NCBI GenBank assembly: GCA_911728435.2
Contig: OU452198.1
Location: 744,001-808,000, forward strand
DNA: 64,000 bases
DNA from: Apoderus coryli
Taxonomy: Eukaryota > Arthropoda > Insecta > Coleoptera > Attelabidae
Reading direction: 5' to 3'
Part shown: positions 32,770 to 45,716 of the stretch, piece by piece
How positions within the stretch are numbered: the stretch's first letter is position 1
Layout: each line of letters begins with the position of its first letter
Made by a program: the position numbers and the translations under genes
Notes under the pieces: generated by a model
Told to the model about the DNA's origin: nothing
Databases searched by the model: none
The model's input: only the letters and a program-made list of their open reading frames with translations

Positions 32770-34990
32770 AAATAAATATATAATAAATAATCGTTTATTG
32801 CCTAACAGGCTTACGCCCAATTACAAGACAAATAATAACAAAATAATACATAAAAAAAATAATCAAGTAGAAGCATTTAAACCAACATTCATCTATAGGA
32901 TTACCAAAATACTGTTATAAAATGATGTGGCAAACCATATCAAAAATCTACATGCTATTCATAAATCAACACAAAAGACAATAATAATACCCAAATACTA
33001 ACATTTGATACAATATTTAATCATTCAAATGCAGTTCAACGACAAACTGACCGATGTTTATACCAAAAAAATTGAAATCACTTTGAAGGTTAAGGCTATT
33101 CGCCAATGCACAGGCTCTAGACACTGGCGCTCTACGTTCGTAATTTGTTCTTTGTTCACGTGGCAATCAATATGAGCCAATAACTCGGAGCTGTAAATCC
33201 TGAAATTTATTATTTTAAAAAGTATAATACCTGATATGCGCAGTCCCTTTGGCGAGCCAGTGACTGAAATTCATATGTCCGCAACAATGAGGCATGTTCA
33301 TATTCCCGTACAGGAAAACGACCATGATCCTTAAAGTACAAACACTTAAGAAAACGTCTCTGAACACGCTCAATGCATATTCCAACCGTGATCGAACCAG
33401 AAAAAAATACAACGCTTTCAAGCACTTTCTATTTTGAAATTGAGATGTGGTTCTCAAAATAAAGCCCAAAGATCGCAGAGCGTTCCGAGTCAACTCCTGA
33501 ATGTGCTGATTAAAAGTCAGTCGACTATCAACCAGCACCCCCAAATCTCTAGTTAGGTGTGTCAACTCAAGGACAGAACCATCAAAAACGTACTCAAAAC
33601 GTCAATGTCATCAAGTCGCTTTGCAAGCTTACACAGTCATTCAAATCCTGAATAATTCGATACAACTTAAGGTAATCGGTAAACAACAGAAAATCGCTAC
33701 TCATATCAATCCCAATATCGTTAATGAAAATCGACAAAATCAACGGTGCCAAATTGCTTCCCTGTGGTGCCCCACTGGCTGCTAAAAATTCGTCAGATTT
33801 AAATCCGTTATATTCAACAAACAACTTACGCTCCCGTAAGTAAGAAACAAAGAAACGCAATAGATCAGTGTGAAAGCCCATATTGCTCATTTTTGGTATA
33901 ATGGTCGCGTGATCGAACCTATCAAAGGCCTTCGAGAAATCTGTGTCCTCTGCAGTCCTCTCCCCATATCTTGGTAAACTGATTGGCAAAATTCTGCTAG
34001 ATTGGTAACAGTTGATCATTTGAGGAAAAAACCATGTTGTTGTGTTATAATACAATTTTTAACTTGATTAAATAATTTTTCATGGAGTACCTTCTCAAAA
34101 ACCTTCAAAAAATTCGACAAGATCGATACGGGTATATAGTTGTCAATTCTTGAAGCATCACCTGTCCTTATGTACTGGACAAACACGTGTGGATTTCCAT
34201 AATTGAGGAAACGTGACTGATCTCAAGGACTTGTTGAATAAAATTAACAATGGTTCAGTGAATATGTAAGCACAGTCCTTTATTAAGAATGCAGGCACGT
34301 TATCTGTGCCAGCAGTCAATTTTGGCGTTAGTTGTATCGCCCTCAGCACATCCTCCGATTTAAGAACACCTGTGGAAATTAGATTTCGATTTGTATGACC
34401 ATCGACACACTGACATGTGGATGATGGAACATAGGAATTTTGAAAATGTGAAGCAAAGGCGCTACCGATCTGCAGCGGATCAGAAATTGTTGAATTGTTA
34501 TTATCAATCATAGTTCCGGGTATGCGTCTCTTGCGCCTTTTATTTTGCACAAATCTTCAGAACTGTCTCGGGTCTGACACAATTACCTCTTGTGTATTTG
34601 AGATATAGGACATATAAGCTGCCTTTATGTTCCTCTTTACCTGGGATCTCAGCGACTTATAGCTATCAAAATAGTTAGGATATCTAAATCGCTTCCACAT
34701 CGAAAAAGCCCTGGATTTATCCTTAATAATATCGATAATTTCCCGATAAAACCACGGCGGATAAGTATATTTACGTTTTTTATCACTGAACATAGGGATG
34801 CACACATCAAATATATTATAAATATTTTCATAAAACATACTAACAACCTCATCCACGCATTGGATGTCATGCAGGAATGACCAATCCAGGAGAGACAATT
34901 GTAAAGAATTATGATTGACATTAAAATTTTCCCGATTACCGTCGCAACACAATTTCACGCATATTTGAAGCGCTGGATGGTAATTGGATA
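32770..34990 (-). pseudogene. Decayed jockey/CR1-like LINE
   Basis: From the right: linker (YPPWFYREIIDIIKDKSRAF), RT fingers (AGTDNVPAFLIKDCAYIF, FPQLWKSTRVCPVHK), palm (DFSKAFDRFDH, GAPQGSNLAPLILSIFINDI), a ruined catalytic box (LLFTDYLKLY instead of FADDLK), and thumb (LGVLVDSRLTFNQHIQELT). Four or more stops or shifts. The 3' tail on the minus strand has AATAAA and a (TAAA)-like end near 32,770. Confidence 0.82.
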
Positions 34991-35029
34991 TATTCTGTCA
35001 GGACATCTTAAATAAATAAATAAAAAATA

Positions 35030-35170
35030 CTGCGGTGGATGTACACCATGGGGCAATAGCTGACACTATAAGAACAAAGTACAGCAGTGAGAACACTTGA
35101 TAGGGTACAAAGACTATCATGCATATGCATTACTAGGGCCCTAGAGATCATTAAGTTAATAAGTTGAGAG
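35030..35170 (+). pseudogene. Small LINE fragment
   Basis: HHGAIADTIRTKYSS and, after a stop, RVQRLSCICITRALEII resemble the segment between RT and RNase H of jockey/R1-type LINEs (RVQRLACLCITGA). About 140 bases. Confidence 0.4.
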
Positions 35171-36180
35171 GATTATTTTGATGAATAATGTTTATAACTT
35201 GCCCTAGTGCCGAAATATCCAAATAATGAGCTTTAGGCATGGAATTGTCTTGAAATAGCGTTACAGAAACTTGAATCCAAATTTGAAATAAAATAGTGTA
35301 TAACACTATAGTCTCATTAATTTATAGTCACACCTTATAGATTTCTTCAGGATAAAAAAATGGCCTTTTATGTACTACTATACAAGTTGTAGGTATTTCT
35401 CGTCAAAGTATATTGAACCCCTGTCTTGGCATAATACCCAAGGTAAAGTTTTCAAGAAAGTCAAACACAAAAACGCGATGATATGCAAGCAAAAGAACAA
35501 CAACAATAATAATTACTTTTACAAAGAAAAATATAGCAATGTTCTCCTCAAGGTTATGCCGTTTTTACGAACTTGCTTTGTGGTTTTAAAATAGATACAA
35601 ACATTATTTCTTCCTTTTAATCATAATTTCTCTTTGTGTATAATTTCCCTTAACATTGTGAAGAATAGATAAAAAAATAAACAACACTTGGTCCGACTCT
35701 GTCGTACTTTCAAAGAACTGTTCTAAATTTCTCGGAAATAATTTCTGCAATCCATTGCATAATCAAAACGCTTGTAAAAACAAAAACCTCTGTCCAGTTC
35801 AATGAAGTTCAAGGTTACATTCATTTAAGTAAGTATATTATTTGTTCCAAAGAAAAATATTTTGATAAGAAACTATACCAATTACGAAATCCCTTTAATG
35901 GTTTGTTAATATATGTGTATTAAAAAAACCTGTTAATAAAACATGAGTATGTATACATTAAAAAACTATTAAAAGCTTTAAATCACTCAGGGGCGTACTC
36001 ACGTACGCAATATTTATGTAAAATCATAGAATAAACAGAGAAAGCCAGAATTGAGCCATTTTAACAGGAATGCATTATTGGTTTCGATGACGACCTTCTA
36101 CGAGGCTTGCCTTTATATTTCGGGATTTGGCAACCCTGAGGTTGCAATCTGGCAACTGACAGCTCTATCGTAAAGTTGAA
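35171..36180. other. No gene seen
   Basis: AT-rich sequence. GGCAACCCTGAGGTTGCAATCTGGCAACTGACAG near 36,130 (broken here by reading) resembles the ends of the foldback element at 55,559-56,228. Confidence 0.35.
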
Positions 36181-37455
36181 GATTCATGCATCATATTGTT
36201 TCAAAAGGGGTCCCGACCTGAAATGATTCAGGATGTCATATATGAAGGAAAAGCGCTTAACAGAAAATACACGGTTAAGTACTTGGGCATTGAATTTGAT
36301 TACCAACTAAACTGGAGGGTACAAGTAGACCGCTACATCTCTAAAGCCAATAAAGCTATCAACATTCTGAGATACCTTTGCACTACCTGGTGGGGATCAC
36401 ATCCTATTACAATGCTAAATTTTTACAGGGCATACTTCCATAATCCAGATGCGACCGGACATATGCCCTGTAAAAATTTAGCATTGTAACTTGTAACAGG
36501 ATGTGATCATACGCCGACCAATATCATTCTGTCTGAGGCCGCGGAAATGTCCTTGAGATATAGGAGAATCTGGTTAACGGAGAAGTTCATAATGAAATCA
36601 TTCAATTTACACAAAAATTATATATAAGTTTTAATGAAAATTTTAGTTATTGGAATAGAGAGAGTAGTCCTCCTCTATTGGACGCATTCGATTCTTGTTC
36701 TGTCTATTTCGGCAAAATGATACAGGACGTTTCTATGGCTTGTTATGATTATGCATATGAGTTGCAGTACTTTACCATACCAGTTTTCCTATCCCAATTT
36801 TCCAAAGATGAGACCTCTGCTGTAGAATTTAGAAGATATGTGGCAGAACATGGGGAAAAATACGTAGAAATTTTTACTGACGGGTCTAAAAAAGAACGCA
36901 ACCAAGTGGGGATAGGGATTTTTTGCCCACAGAGAAATATCTCCATAGCAGAAAGAGTTCCGGATTATTTTTCAATATGTACAGCTGAAATTATTGCTAT
37001 TAAAAGAGCAGTAGTTCAGAACCTGGGAAATATATTATATTCTCCGACTCGAGAGCTGCTCTTATGAAACTGAAAAAAATAGGATTACATAGGAAAATGG
37101 ACAGGATAACTTTGGAAACTAAAAAATGAATTGCTGGGAAAAGGGAAAACAGAATAATAATAACATTATCTTGGGTTCCTTTTCACTGTGGAATTAAAGG
37201 CAATGAGATTGCCGATCAATTGGCGAATAGAGGACGAGAAAAGCAAGAATTAACTAAGTATTTGATACCGTATATGGACCTCCTGGGAGTAGTAAAGGAC
37301 AGCGTTTGGGTTAGGTGGAGCGAATAATGGAGGTCGGCTGGACGAACTAAGGGTGTGAACTATGTTGCTATGGTGGAGAAACCATATAGAAGGGTATGGT
37401 TTTGAAGCTATAATAATAACAGAAAAAGTTACACTGTGCCGTATGAGGAGTAATG
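36180..37455 (+). pseudogene. LINE fragment: RT thumb plus RNase H
   Basis: VKYLGIEFDYQLNWRVQVDR and YLCTTWWGSHPITMLNFYRA are RT thumb. A break follows, then RNase H: VEIFTDGSKKERNQVGIGIF (D), ICTAEIIAIKRAVVQNL (E), and in another frame PFHCGIKGNEIADQLANRG (H/D). This belongs to an I/R1-type LINE. An inverted duplication of about 35 bases (36,404-36,436 against 36,466-36,500) interrupts the thumb. Confidence 0.78.
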
Positions 37456-37509
37456 ATTGTTTATAATAATAATAATTCATTTATTATTTTCTAGATCGCA
37501 AAATATATT

Positions 37510-37761
37510 TGAATTCCATTACCAACTAAGCTCTTGAGCGTTGCGAAGTGTTGCGAAGTGTTGAGGGATCTGGGAGTCCATGTTGACATAGACTTATCAT
37601 TTGGCCATCATATTGAGTGCATCACGCGGGATGCATTGCTTCTTCTTTAAAAAGCTCTGGAGATATTATGCCATCAGAGCCAACTGCTTTATGGCTTTGT
37701 GAACTTTGTTTCACCGGGCATATTGCCTGCTTACACGAGATGTCGCCACAAACATCTTGTT
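37510..37761 (+). pseudogene. 3' end of a LINE of the 6.3-8.7-kb family
   Basis: VLRDLGVHVDIDLSFGHHIE is RT thumb; an internal deletion then leads straight into the 3' tail shared with 8,650-8,721, both ending ACATCTTGTT. Confidence 0.65.
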
Positions 37762-38289
37762 ATTAATACTTAGTTGCCCTCGTATTATACATCGTAGTAA
37801 AATCAAAGATTACAGAAAAAGTTTGTATTGTGTACTCTTTGGTAATATTACATCATATTTTGTTTTATCAAAATAATCGGTTTTTTTTCTTGTACACTAT
37901 TTTTTCAATATTTAATTGAACAGTTAAAGATAAGACCATAAACACGGTTTAGATGCATGTTTATTTAAATTAAATATTTTCGTTAAATTAGTAAAAAAAA
38001 TAAAAAATACTGTAAGTACTTCATCCGAAACTAACTTTATCAGAAGTTACATAATTTGATTTTTTCCTTTCCTCATTAATTAGTAATGTTGATGGAATAA
38101 TAATAAAAATAAACAACATTGAGATAATCACCATGCATGGACGTGTTCCTAGTAACGAGATTACATGATTTAGACCAAGATTTCACATTGAAAACAAACA
38201 ATAGTCCATCAGACATGGATATGAGCGATGATCTTTTCACGGTTTATAGCTGTCCAACACGTCGATATCTTCTTTTGCATTAAGAGTTG

Positions 38290-38880
38290 CTCTTAGCATA
38301 GAACAACTTGACCACAAAGTAGATGCTTTCACCATGGTTTGTTGCTAGCCATGTGGGTTACCTGGGCTTCGGGGAATCTGCTGTGTCTCTACTCAGGACG
38401 TATTTGAACGATAGAAGTCACGTTTGGGAAGAGGAGTTTCTGGGTCCAGGACATTGCGGAGTGTGTTGCCGCAGGGTTCTACGCTTGGTCCAATTTTGTT
38501 TTCAATTTACTGCTCATTTATATGCCGATGACACCCAGCTCTATATGTCCTTTAAACCCGTCGCTATGGACGAGACAATGCGTCGGTTTTATGATAATTT
38601 GGAGCGTTTGTTGAGAGCATCCAGGAAGCATTGCCTCGAAATAAACCCGGGTAAGGCGCAATTGTTATTGCTGAGCTAGGATTACGGGGCTTTCTCACTC
38701 ATGTTGGAGCTTTTTACTTTACACCGTAAAAGATTTGAGTGTGTTGGTGGATTTTTTTTACTAGAGGTTTAGTGAACATGTAAGTGCTTGCATAAAAAAT
38801 GCATTTTATATTTTAAAAATGATACTCGTAATATATAACCATTGAAAATTGCTGACTGCTCCTCTCAAGAGGTTATTATG
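38290..38880 (+). pseudogene. LINE reverse transcriptase fragment
   Basis: VLPQGSTLGPILFSIY in one frame and LYADDTQLYMSF in the next are RT motifs B and C. Further on LEINPGKAQLLLLS. At least two frameshifts. Confidence 0.75.
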
Positions 38881-38939
38881 TAATAGCTTGGTCATGTCAC
38901 ATTTTAACTTACATTTTGAATAAAAATAAAAAACTAACT

Positions 38940-40269
38940 GGAAAATGTGTGATAAAGAATACCGCCACACCTCCGACAGATCCATGTTAACGATACTTGT
39001 TCTGCTGGATCAAAGTAAAGCTTTCGATCGTGTTAATTTTGCTTGCCAAGCTTAAATATCTTGAATTTGATGGTGTGTCGTTGACATGGTTCAGAAGTTA
39101 TCTGTGTGGTCGAAGACAGCGAGTGAAATTGCATGGCAAATGTTCAGATTTTTTGGTGACCAATAGTGGTGTTCCACAAGGGAGTATTCTTGGACCATTG
39201 TTGTTTTCTGTTTATGTATTTGACATTGTGGGATCATTCCAGCTCTCTACCATACACCTCTATGCGGACGATATCCAGGTATATTTGTCTTTTCCCCTAG
39301 CCAGTGCTGAGACTGCAATTGATGTAATAAATGCAGAGCTGTCTCAGTTTTCTTGTTGGTGTGTAAACAATGGTTTACTCCTGAACTCTAGGAAGACGGT
39401 GGCAATGTGCATTGGCAACGAGCGCCACGGTAGTTTTGTTACTCAAGAGTTTAATGTTAAGATTAACAATGATGTTATCCCCTGGATGCATAAAGCTCGA
39501 GATCTAGGAGTAATCGTGGATTCTGGGCTAAATTTTAACGAGCATTGTGGCAATGTATGCAGGAATTCACTTTTTAAATTGCGTTCGATATACCATCTTA
39601 AACACCTGGTTGATGAGCCTACTAAACTTAAATTGGTTAAAGCTCTTATTTATCCGCATTTGGATTATTGTTTTCCGGTATATTTTTATTTTTTGTTTCA
39701 TTACAATAAAATGAAGTTGCAGAGAGTGCAGAATTCTTGTATAAGGTTTGTTTGCACGGTTTCTTTTGCTGCACATGTCACTCCTTTTTTTGAGAGATTG
39801 GGTGAGCCAAAGTTGGATGTGAGATATGAGTATTTATATCCTTCATTGCTACATAAGATATACCATGCTCGTGACCCTCAATATTTGTATAAGTTGTTGT
39901 GTAGACGTTCTAATGTTCATGATGTTAATGTACGTATTGATTCCTTTACTATCCCTAAGCATATGACAGCAAAATTTGAGGGCAGTTTCTCGTATATGGC
40001 CTCACTACTGCTAAATAAATGTATTGATATAATTGATTTGCCATTGGAATTATTTCACCGACAATTGAGGCTCAGAATTTATTCATAGTGTGATTAACTT
40101 TTTACATTAATTTAAAATGAAAATTTGTTTATTCTAGTTTTAAGAGTTTTTGTTTTGTATATTCTTTCTTTATTTGTATATGCTTTTTTAAGGAAGAGTG
40201 GAAAAGTGGCATTGGCCAAATCTCTATCCTTTTTGTGCAATTGTATATATTCTACATTTTCACAATAAA

Positions 40270-40301
<32 letters not shown>
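38940..40301 (+). mobile_element. LINE, 5' truncated, with (ATT)n tail
   Basis: The RT palm starts near 38,960 (LTILVLLDQSKAFDRVNF) and shifts frame once near 39,035. It then runs open to 40,088. The element ends in AATAAATC and an (ATT)n tract at 40,268-40,301, a typical microsatellite-like LINE 3' tail. Confidence 0.85.
39035..40088 (+). pseudogene. LINE reverse transcriptase, long open part
   Basis: Contains RSYLCGRRQRVKLHGK, SGVPQGSILGPLLFSVYVFD, catalytic HLYADDIQVYLSF, LGVIVDSGLNFNEHCGNV and YPHLDYCFPVYF, an unbroken frame of about 350 codons. Missing fingers and endonuclease, plus one frameshift upstream, make it non-functional. Confidence 0.85.
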
Positions 40302-40304
<3 letters not shown>

Positions 40305-41838
40305 CCTTGAGTAGTTACCTGAAAAACTAAATAAATTAAATTCTTGCAATGCACATTGTATTTGTGTATGCGTATAGGTATAATCATTTTACAGTCTTCA
40401 TAAGCTGATGACCTAAAATCCATTTAAAAAGTTTGAAGAATCTATATTTTGTAATGCTCTAGAAATGCCATGGCTATTTATAAACTTGTGTTAACTACAT
40501 AGAGAAATATTTTGCAAATACGATAATGTTAAAGAATTGCCGGTAGTATATACATACAGGGTGTCCGTTTCAAGTGATACCACTATTTCTATTGCAAAAA
40601 CCTTAAGAGGTACGAGGTCGGTTAAATTAGAGAAAAGTTGCGGTTTTGATCCCTATTCAGGATCCGTTTACCATGTTCTCAAATTCTTCTTAGTTTCTGA
40701 GATACAGGGTGATTTGTGAAAAACGTTGAATTACATTTTGTCGAATAGTTTTACTTTTAATTTTACTATTTAATTCCGGGATACGATTGAAATTAGAAAG
40801 TTGTTTAAGTTAAATTTCTCTACTAGATTCTGACGACTTTCAGCAACTACCATAAACTTTGTTTTTTTAAATACGGACCTGAATATTTAATTTTCTTTTC
40901 TTAAAGCGTTTGTCATTCCCTTTAAAATAAGATATCAGCCAGACATGCCTGTTGACGTTTTGATATGAAAATAACTATCATCAACATTTTCCTTAGTACC
41001 GACCTGACTTCCCAACTAGCAATTCGACATTCTTAAAGAACTAATATATTTTATAATTATTTTATTGCAGCTGAGTTAAAACTTTTTTGTTGTTTAAATT
41101 TTCGTTTCGTGACTAAACTGCTGTGTTAAACTTTTCTGTGAGAAAAATTGTTTTAAGAACGTTTTTACAGCAAAATAATAAAATAGTTATAAAATATGAT
41201 ATTGTAACAATTTTATAAATGTTTATAAAATACTTCTTGTAGGACGAATTTGTTCCGAATGATAAATGGATTTAAAAGCATTTTGTAAAAGTACTAGTCT
41301 GGATTAACTTGTTCCTTTAAAAACAATTATAAAATTATTCTGTTAAAGTACATTTCGTAATAATAAAATAGTTTTTTTATTGTCGTTATTAAGAGCGATT
41401 TGTTTTCTGCAGCAAATTTGTGCGCAAATTAATAATTACAAAATTGTTTTTTAGTTATTTTATTAAAAACAATAAATAAAATAAATATGTTGCCAATGCA
41501 TATTTTATAAAATTAAAATGCTGTCATAAACATTACCTAGAACTAATATATAACATAGTCTTATTTATTTTCAACTGATATTTATTGTTATATCATACAC
41601 AGGTTTAAAATGTTGTCCAAACGAAAAGCAGTTGTGCATTTAATAGAAAATTAATTACAATATTATAAGTAAATTATCAAAGGGAAAACATTAGTGACTA
41701 TAATAAAGAGTAGCAAACTGTAATGGAATCTAATCAAATTAATGACAATTTATAAGACACCAAATATTTTGGAGACTGATAAATTCTCAGGAGGAATTAT
41801 TACTAGATGGTGAGCGGGTAGCCGAAATAGAGAATTAT
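40302..41838. other. No gene seen; mariner-type termini
   Basis: TACAGGGTGTCCGTTTCAAG at 40,556 and GATACAGGGTGATTTG at 40,703 are tips of CAGGGTG-type elements in the same orientation. The rest is AT-rich. Confidence 0.4.
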
Positions 41839-41839
41839 T

Positions 41840-42045
41840 ATATTATGAAGGGCTATTTGCATGCCAAACGACATGCGGAGACAGTGTCATTAAGGATAGT
41901 TTCTTAGGGCTTGAATTATAGGACTATAGAATCCTATATCGAGCAAAAGCATAAAAAAATTGAAATTTTTCCGGTGCCTGAAGGGCTGTGAATTTTAGAC
42001 AGGACGATGATATTATGAAGGGCTGTTTGCATGCCAAACGATTTG
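41840..42045 (+). repeat. Diverged single copy of the 174-bp satellite
   Basis: ATTATGAAGGGCTATTTGCATGCCAAACGACATGC (read in two pieces) and TCATTAAGGATAGTTTCTTAGG match the array at 12.8-14 kb. About 1.2 units, 28 kb away. Confidence 0.75.
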
Positions 42046-42089
42046 AAGCAGCATATCGTGGAAATTTTAAGAATAATTTGGTATAATGA

Positions 42090-42330
42090 GTCAAATGATT
42101 AATAATAAGAATATTCATTTATAGATACTTAGAATACTTACAGATCAATACAGTAGTTAAAATATCTTCAGCACACTATGTAGTTCTAGTTTAGGTATAA
42201 TTAAGTAGTTAATAGTCAATGTTATTAAGTATTATTTTTACAATCACAATCTAAGTTTTATAATAACGATAGTTGTGTTCAACTAATAATAATTACGCTA
42301 TTGATGAAAGCACGTTGTTAGTTTAATTAT
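42090..42330. repeat. Dispersed repeat shared with 57,037-57,280
   Basis: AGATCAATACAGTAG, AAAATATCTTCA(G/A)CACAC and AATCACAATCTA occur in the same order in both places with moderate divergence. No ORF; possibly parts of one retroelement LTR or MITE. Confidence 0.55.
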
Positions 42331-42849
42331 TACTCACTAAAACCAACGATAATCAAAATAAAATCTCGTTCCATGTCAATAATACAATGTACCGGCACTA
42401 ACTACTTATTATTGATCTGAAAAACACTGTTGAATCTCTATGTTATAAACACAAACCTTATTTTTGTACTGCTATATTACTTACTACTACTACTGCAGAG
42501 CGTAAATGGAAAATATTTCTCTAGTAATAATAAATATATTGCAGACCTCATCATGCCTCTTTACATAAAGTAGGGTAGGTAGGTGGATATCAGTCATAAA
42601 CTCTAACAACTAACAACAAACCAAGACATACGACATGCACTCCTTCACTGCGTGATGCGCCGGGTTTGTTTTACGAATGGGAAACTCCTCGTGCGCAACA
42701 TAGGCGTAGTTTCAGGATATTTATAAAATCTCGCTATTTATGCTGGTTCGAAATAATTATTGTGAACTGTATTTGTGTTGGAAAATATAATTTTAGAATA
42801 AAAGGATAAATAATTCAAACATGCGGTATTGATGGATTATCAATTAGAA

Positions 42850-43550
42850 TTTTTCAATGTTTGCCCGATGAGAGTCTGTCGTTCCTGGCGTATGCCATAA
42901 ATGTCACCTTCGAGACTGGAACATCTCCATCAAGTCTTAAAGTTTCACTTGTGAAGGCGGGCGACCTAAGGGATGCAACAAATTACCGTCCTATAGCACT
43001 CTTTTTGCAAATGATAGACCTCAGTTAGAAAATAATCAGGAAGATGACCTGTCTGGACCGTCAATTACAATAGAAGAGATTACTAGGGCAATAAAAAGCT
43101 CGAAAGATAAGAAAACGGTTGGACCAGATTTAGTGCCTGTTGAACTGCTCAAATTACTAGACAACCAAAGTATTAAGAGGCTACAAAGACTTTTCAACCA
43201 AATTTACAACACAGGAAAATTCCCAACCAAATGGCTTACATCTCTTTTTATTCCACTCCCAAAGAAGAGCAACGCAACAAGATGTGAAGATCACAGATTG
43301 ATCAGCTTGATGAGCCACACTCTGAAAGTGTTTCTGTAGGTCATTCACTACAGAATTTTTACAAAATGCGAAAGCGCTGTTGGATCCTCTCAATTGGGAT
43401 TTAGAAGGGGTCTCGGTACAAGAGAGGCACTGGTCGCAACCCAAGTGTTGGTTCAGAACTGTTATGATCAGAGAAAAGATGTAGCGATGTGTTTCATAGA
43501 TTACGAAAAAGCATTTGATAGAGTGCAACATCACAAACTCGTTCACAAAT
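42850..43550 (+). pseudogene. Two LINE fragments joined
   Basis: 42,850-43,015 reads FETGTSPSSLKVSLVKAGDL and ATNYRPIAL (RT fingers). From 43,030 a second piece, probably another family, reads SITIEEITRAIKSSKDKKTV, GPDLVPVELLK, FPTKWLTSLFIPLPKKS, LGFRRGLGTREALVATQVL and FIDYEKAFDRVQH (RT palm). A stop and frame change near 43,340. Confidence 0.72.
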
Positions 43551-43865
43551 ATTTCCTTCAAATTCAGAAAAAAACTCCCCCATCTCCGTTGAGCCAGGAA
43601 GTCGATATAACAAACACAAAATATTCCTAACCATACCGAATTTAAATTTACTCCAAATCTGTTCAGCATGGTCATTATCAAAATTCAAAACTTGAGTAAA
43701 ATTGATAGACTTCCTTACGTACAGCAATACTCCACCACCTCGACAGCGACCACGGTCGTGTCGTACAAAATTGTAGCCATTAATAATCAAATAGTCATCC
43801 AATATGCGTTCGTCTAGCCAAGTCTCAGAGAGCCCAACAATTTTATTAATTACACATAAAAATTT
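43545..43865 (-). pseudogene. LINE endonuclease fragment
   Basis: IVGLSETWLDERI, then YNFVRHDRGRCRGGGVLLYV and LYRLPGSTEMGEFFSEFE: the central part of an apurinic-type LINE endonuclease. Confidence 0.72.
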
Positions 43866-43954
43866 TCACGAAATGGTAAGTAGGTACCCATATTGTAAGA
43901 CTTAATGATGTGAAAGGTACCTACAATGTTACATTCTTGTCTTACATTACTCTA

Positions 43955-44018
43955 ATTATTAATTCTAAGTTCTCTGACGATGGAGCTTGAAGCTCCGAAA
44001 CCTGTTTGGTAGTTAATA
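43955..44018 (+). ncRNA. Hammerhead-ribozyme-like cassette (site 3)
   Basis: CTGACGA (43,974-43,980), one T, stem GGAGCTT/AAGCTCC almost without a loop, GAAAC (43,997-44,001), a stem III ACC/GGT around TGTTT, and a GTA cut site at 44,011. TATTAA upstream can pair with TTAATA downstream as an outer stem I. CUGACGA satisfies CUGANGA. The extra base before stem II is shared with sites 1 and 2. Confidence 0.45.
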
Positions 44019-44094
44019 TATTTGTTTTATTTTGTGGAGGATTGACTTTCATTTCTATTAAATAAAAATTACTGCACCTTTTTTGTTTTTAAGA

Positions 44095-44285
44095 AAAAAA
44101 GCTAAAAACAAACTTTTTTGATGCATGCAATTATTAAATATGTTATTTTTGATATACCCTGTATAGTAATCGTAGATTTCGTACTCGAAATTGTAGTTTT
44201 GACACAAGCAGACGTTTTTATAAAGAATGACTTTTTCTTCTAAATCTACAAATAAAAAAGTTTTTGTTCTTTCAAACTCTATCCG
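44095..44285. repeat. Partial copy of the 46-kb palindromic repeat
   Basis: GATATACCCTGTATAGTAATCG through CAAGCAGACGTTTTTATAAAG and CTACAAATAAAAAAG matches each arm at 46,081-46,618 and the third copy at 46,625-46,795. Confidence 0.8.
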
Positions 44286-44398
44286 TGGACACAAAGCTTA
44301 CAAACAAATTAAAATAGCAACAACATAAAACAAACTAAAATCTAGAAAAATCTTACAATATCGCTTTTGAAAGTATAAAAAGCTTGAGATATCAAAAA

Positions 44399-45216
44399 TT
44401 AGTTAATACTTTTGTTAAACTGGACTTCACCAAGGTTCTTTATGTGAGACGGCAGCTTATTATAAAATTTAACACAATAATAGTCAGAACCTTTCCTAGT
44501 CCTCAATAGGCGGTGAAATTCAGGCAATATGTCATTTCGATTTCGCGTACCATAATTATGCATATCAGAGTGAAGAGTGAAATGCGAGGCATTGGTTCGA
44601 ATGTAGCCAAGACAGTTTAAGATGTACAAGGAAGGCAAAGTAAGTAGTCCGTGTTCAACAAAATACTTTTTACAGCAGTTACGCCAACCGAGCCCCAACA
44701 TTGTACGTAAACATCTCCTCTGTAGCTTGAAGATTTTCATTGCATGGGAACTATGTCCCCAGTTCAAAATACCATACGACATACGGGAAACAAAATAACC
44801 GTGATATACCGTCAACAGACTGGCGATTGAAACACTCTGCGCAAGCCTTCTGATGAGATATATGACCCTGGACAGCGAACACCCAAGCTCTCGAACATGA
44901 CTCTCCCAGGTTAATTTAGGATCAAGATGAACCCCAAGAAACTTCACGCGGACATCGCTCTGAAGATCGATAGGCGCAGAACGCAATGTAAAGTTCATGC
45001 TCTGAGTTTTAGCCTGATTCAAGCTCAGTTCATTTGCCAGAAACCAATTGCCTATGTCAGTCTCAACAGCATTAACCAACTCCCCTAAAGGGTCGTTTGG
45101 TCGATATCTAATCAGACTAGTTGTGTCGTCAGCAAAGAGGATTATATTTGAGTCTTCTTGAAATTTGGTATAAATCATTTACGTATATTAAAAACAGTAA
45201 AGGTCCCATTATTAGA
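44399..45216 (-). pseudogene. LINE reverse transcriptase, C-terminal half
   Basis: GPLLFLIYVNDL, a one-base shift, then NIILFADDTTSLI (motif C) and an open frame through VKFLGVHLDPKLTWESHVRE, YFVSRMSYGILNWGHSS and HNYGTRNRNDILPEFHRL. 5' truncated at about 45,216; the frame is otherwise clean for 260 codons. Confidence 0.82.
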
Positions 45217-45716
45217 AACATTACAAAAATAAATTATGAACGCCACTGGAGGGATCACCATGTGTGCAGTCTGGTCACGTACACGCTCATGTCATTCAAG
45301 TCAGTTTTTGGGTGATTTTATATATAAAAGAAAACTAGAACTTAACTGTTATCCATATCTTAATATGTATACAACATATCCTTATCAATTAGACAAAACA
45401 AATTATTAAAAACGAAAAATTAGGTGAGTATTCTATTACTCACAAATCTACGACGTTTACACTTAATTATAGTATCCGCTTTGAAAAGAAGTATGAAATG
45501 CTGAACAAATGAAGTGCTACGGACCAATTTTTGCCTTCATGTCATAGTCCAGGGCTATTAAAGACAATATTTAAGATTAAGGCGACGTGGCTAGATTTTT
45601 TTTATTGTTAACGACCGCAGTAATCTACAGGGTGTAAAGCAAAATACTCCTAGTTTAAGGCTATATCGAGATTTCGTAACTTTTATTTTTTTGGTACGTA
45701 TGTGGCATTTTAGTGT

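Noticed and set aside
40396..40430. CTGATGA as a further hammerhead
   Set aside because: No hairpin and no GAAAC follows.
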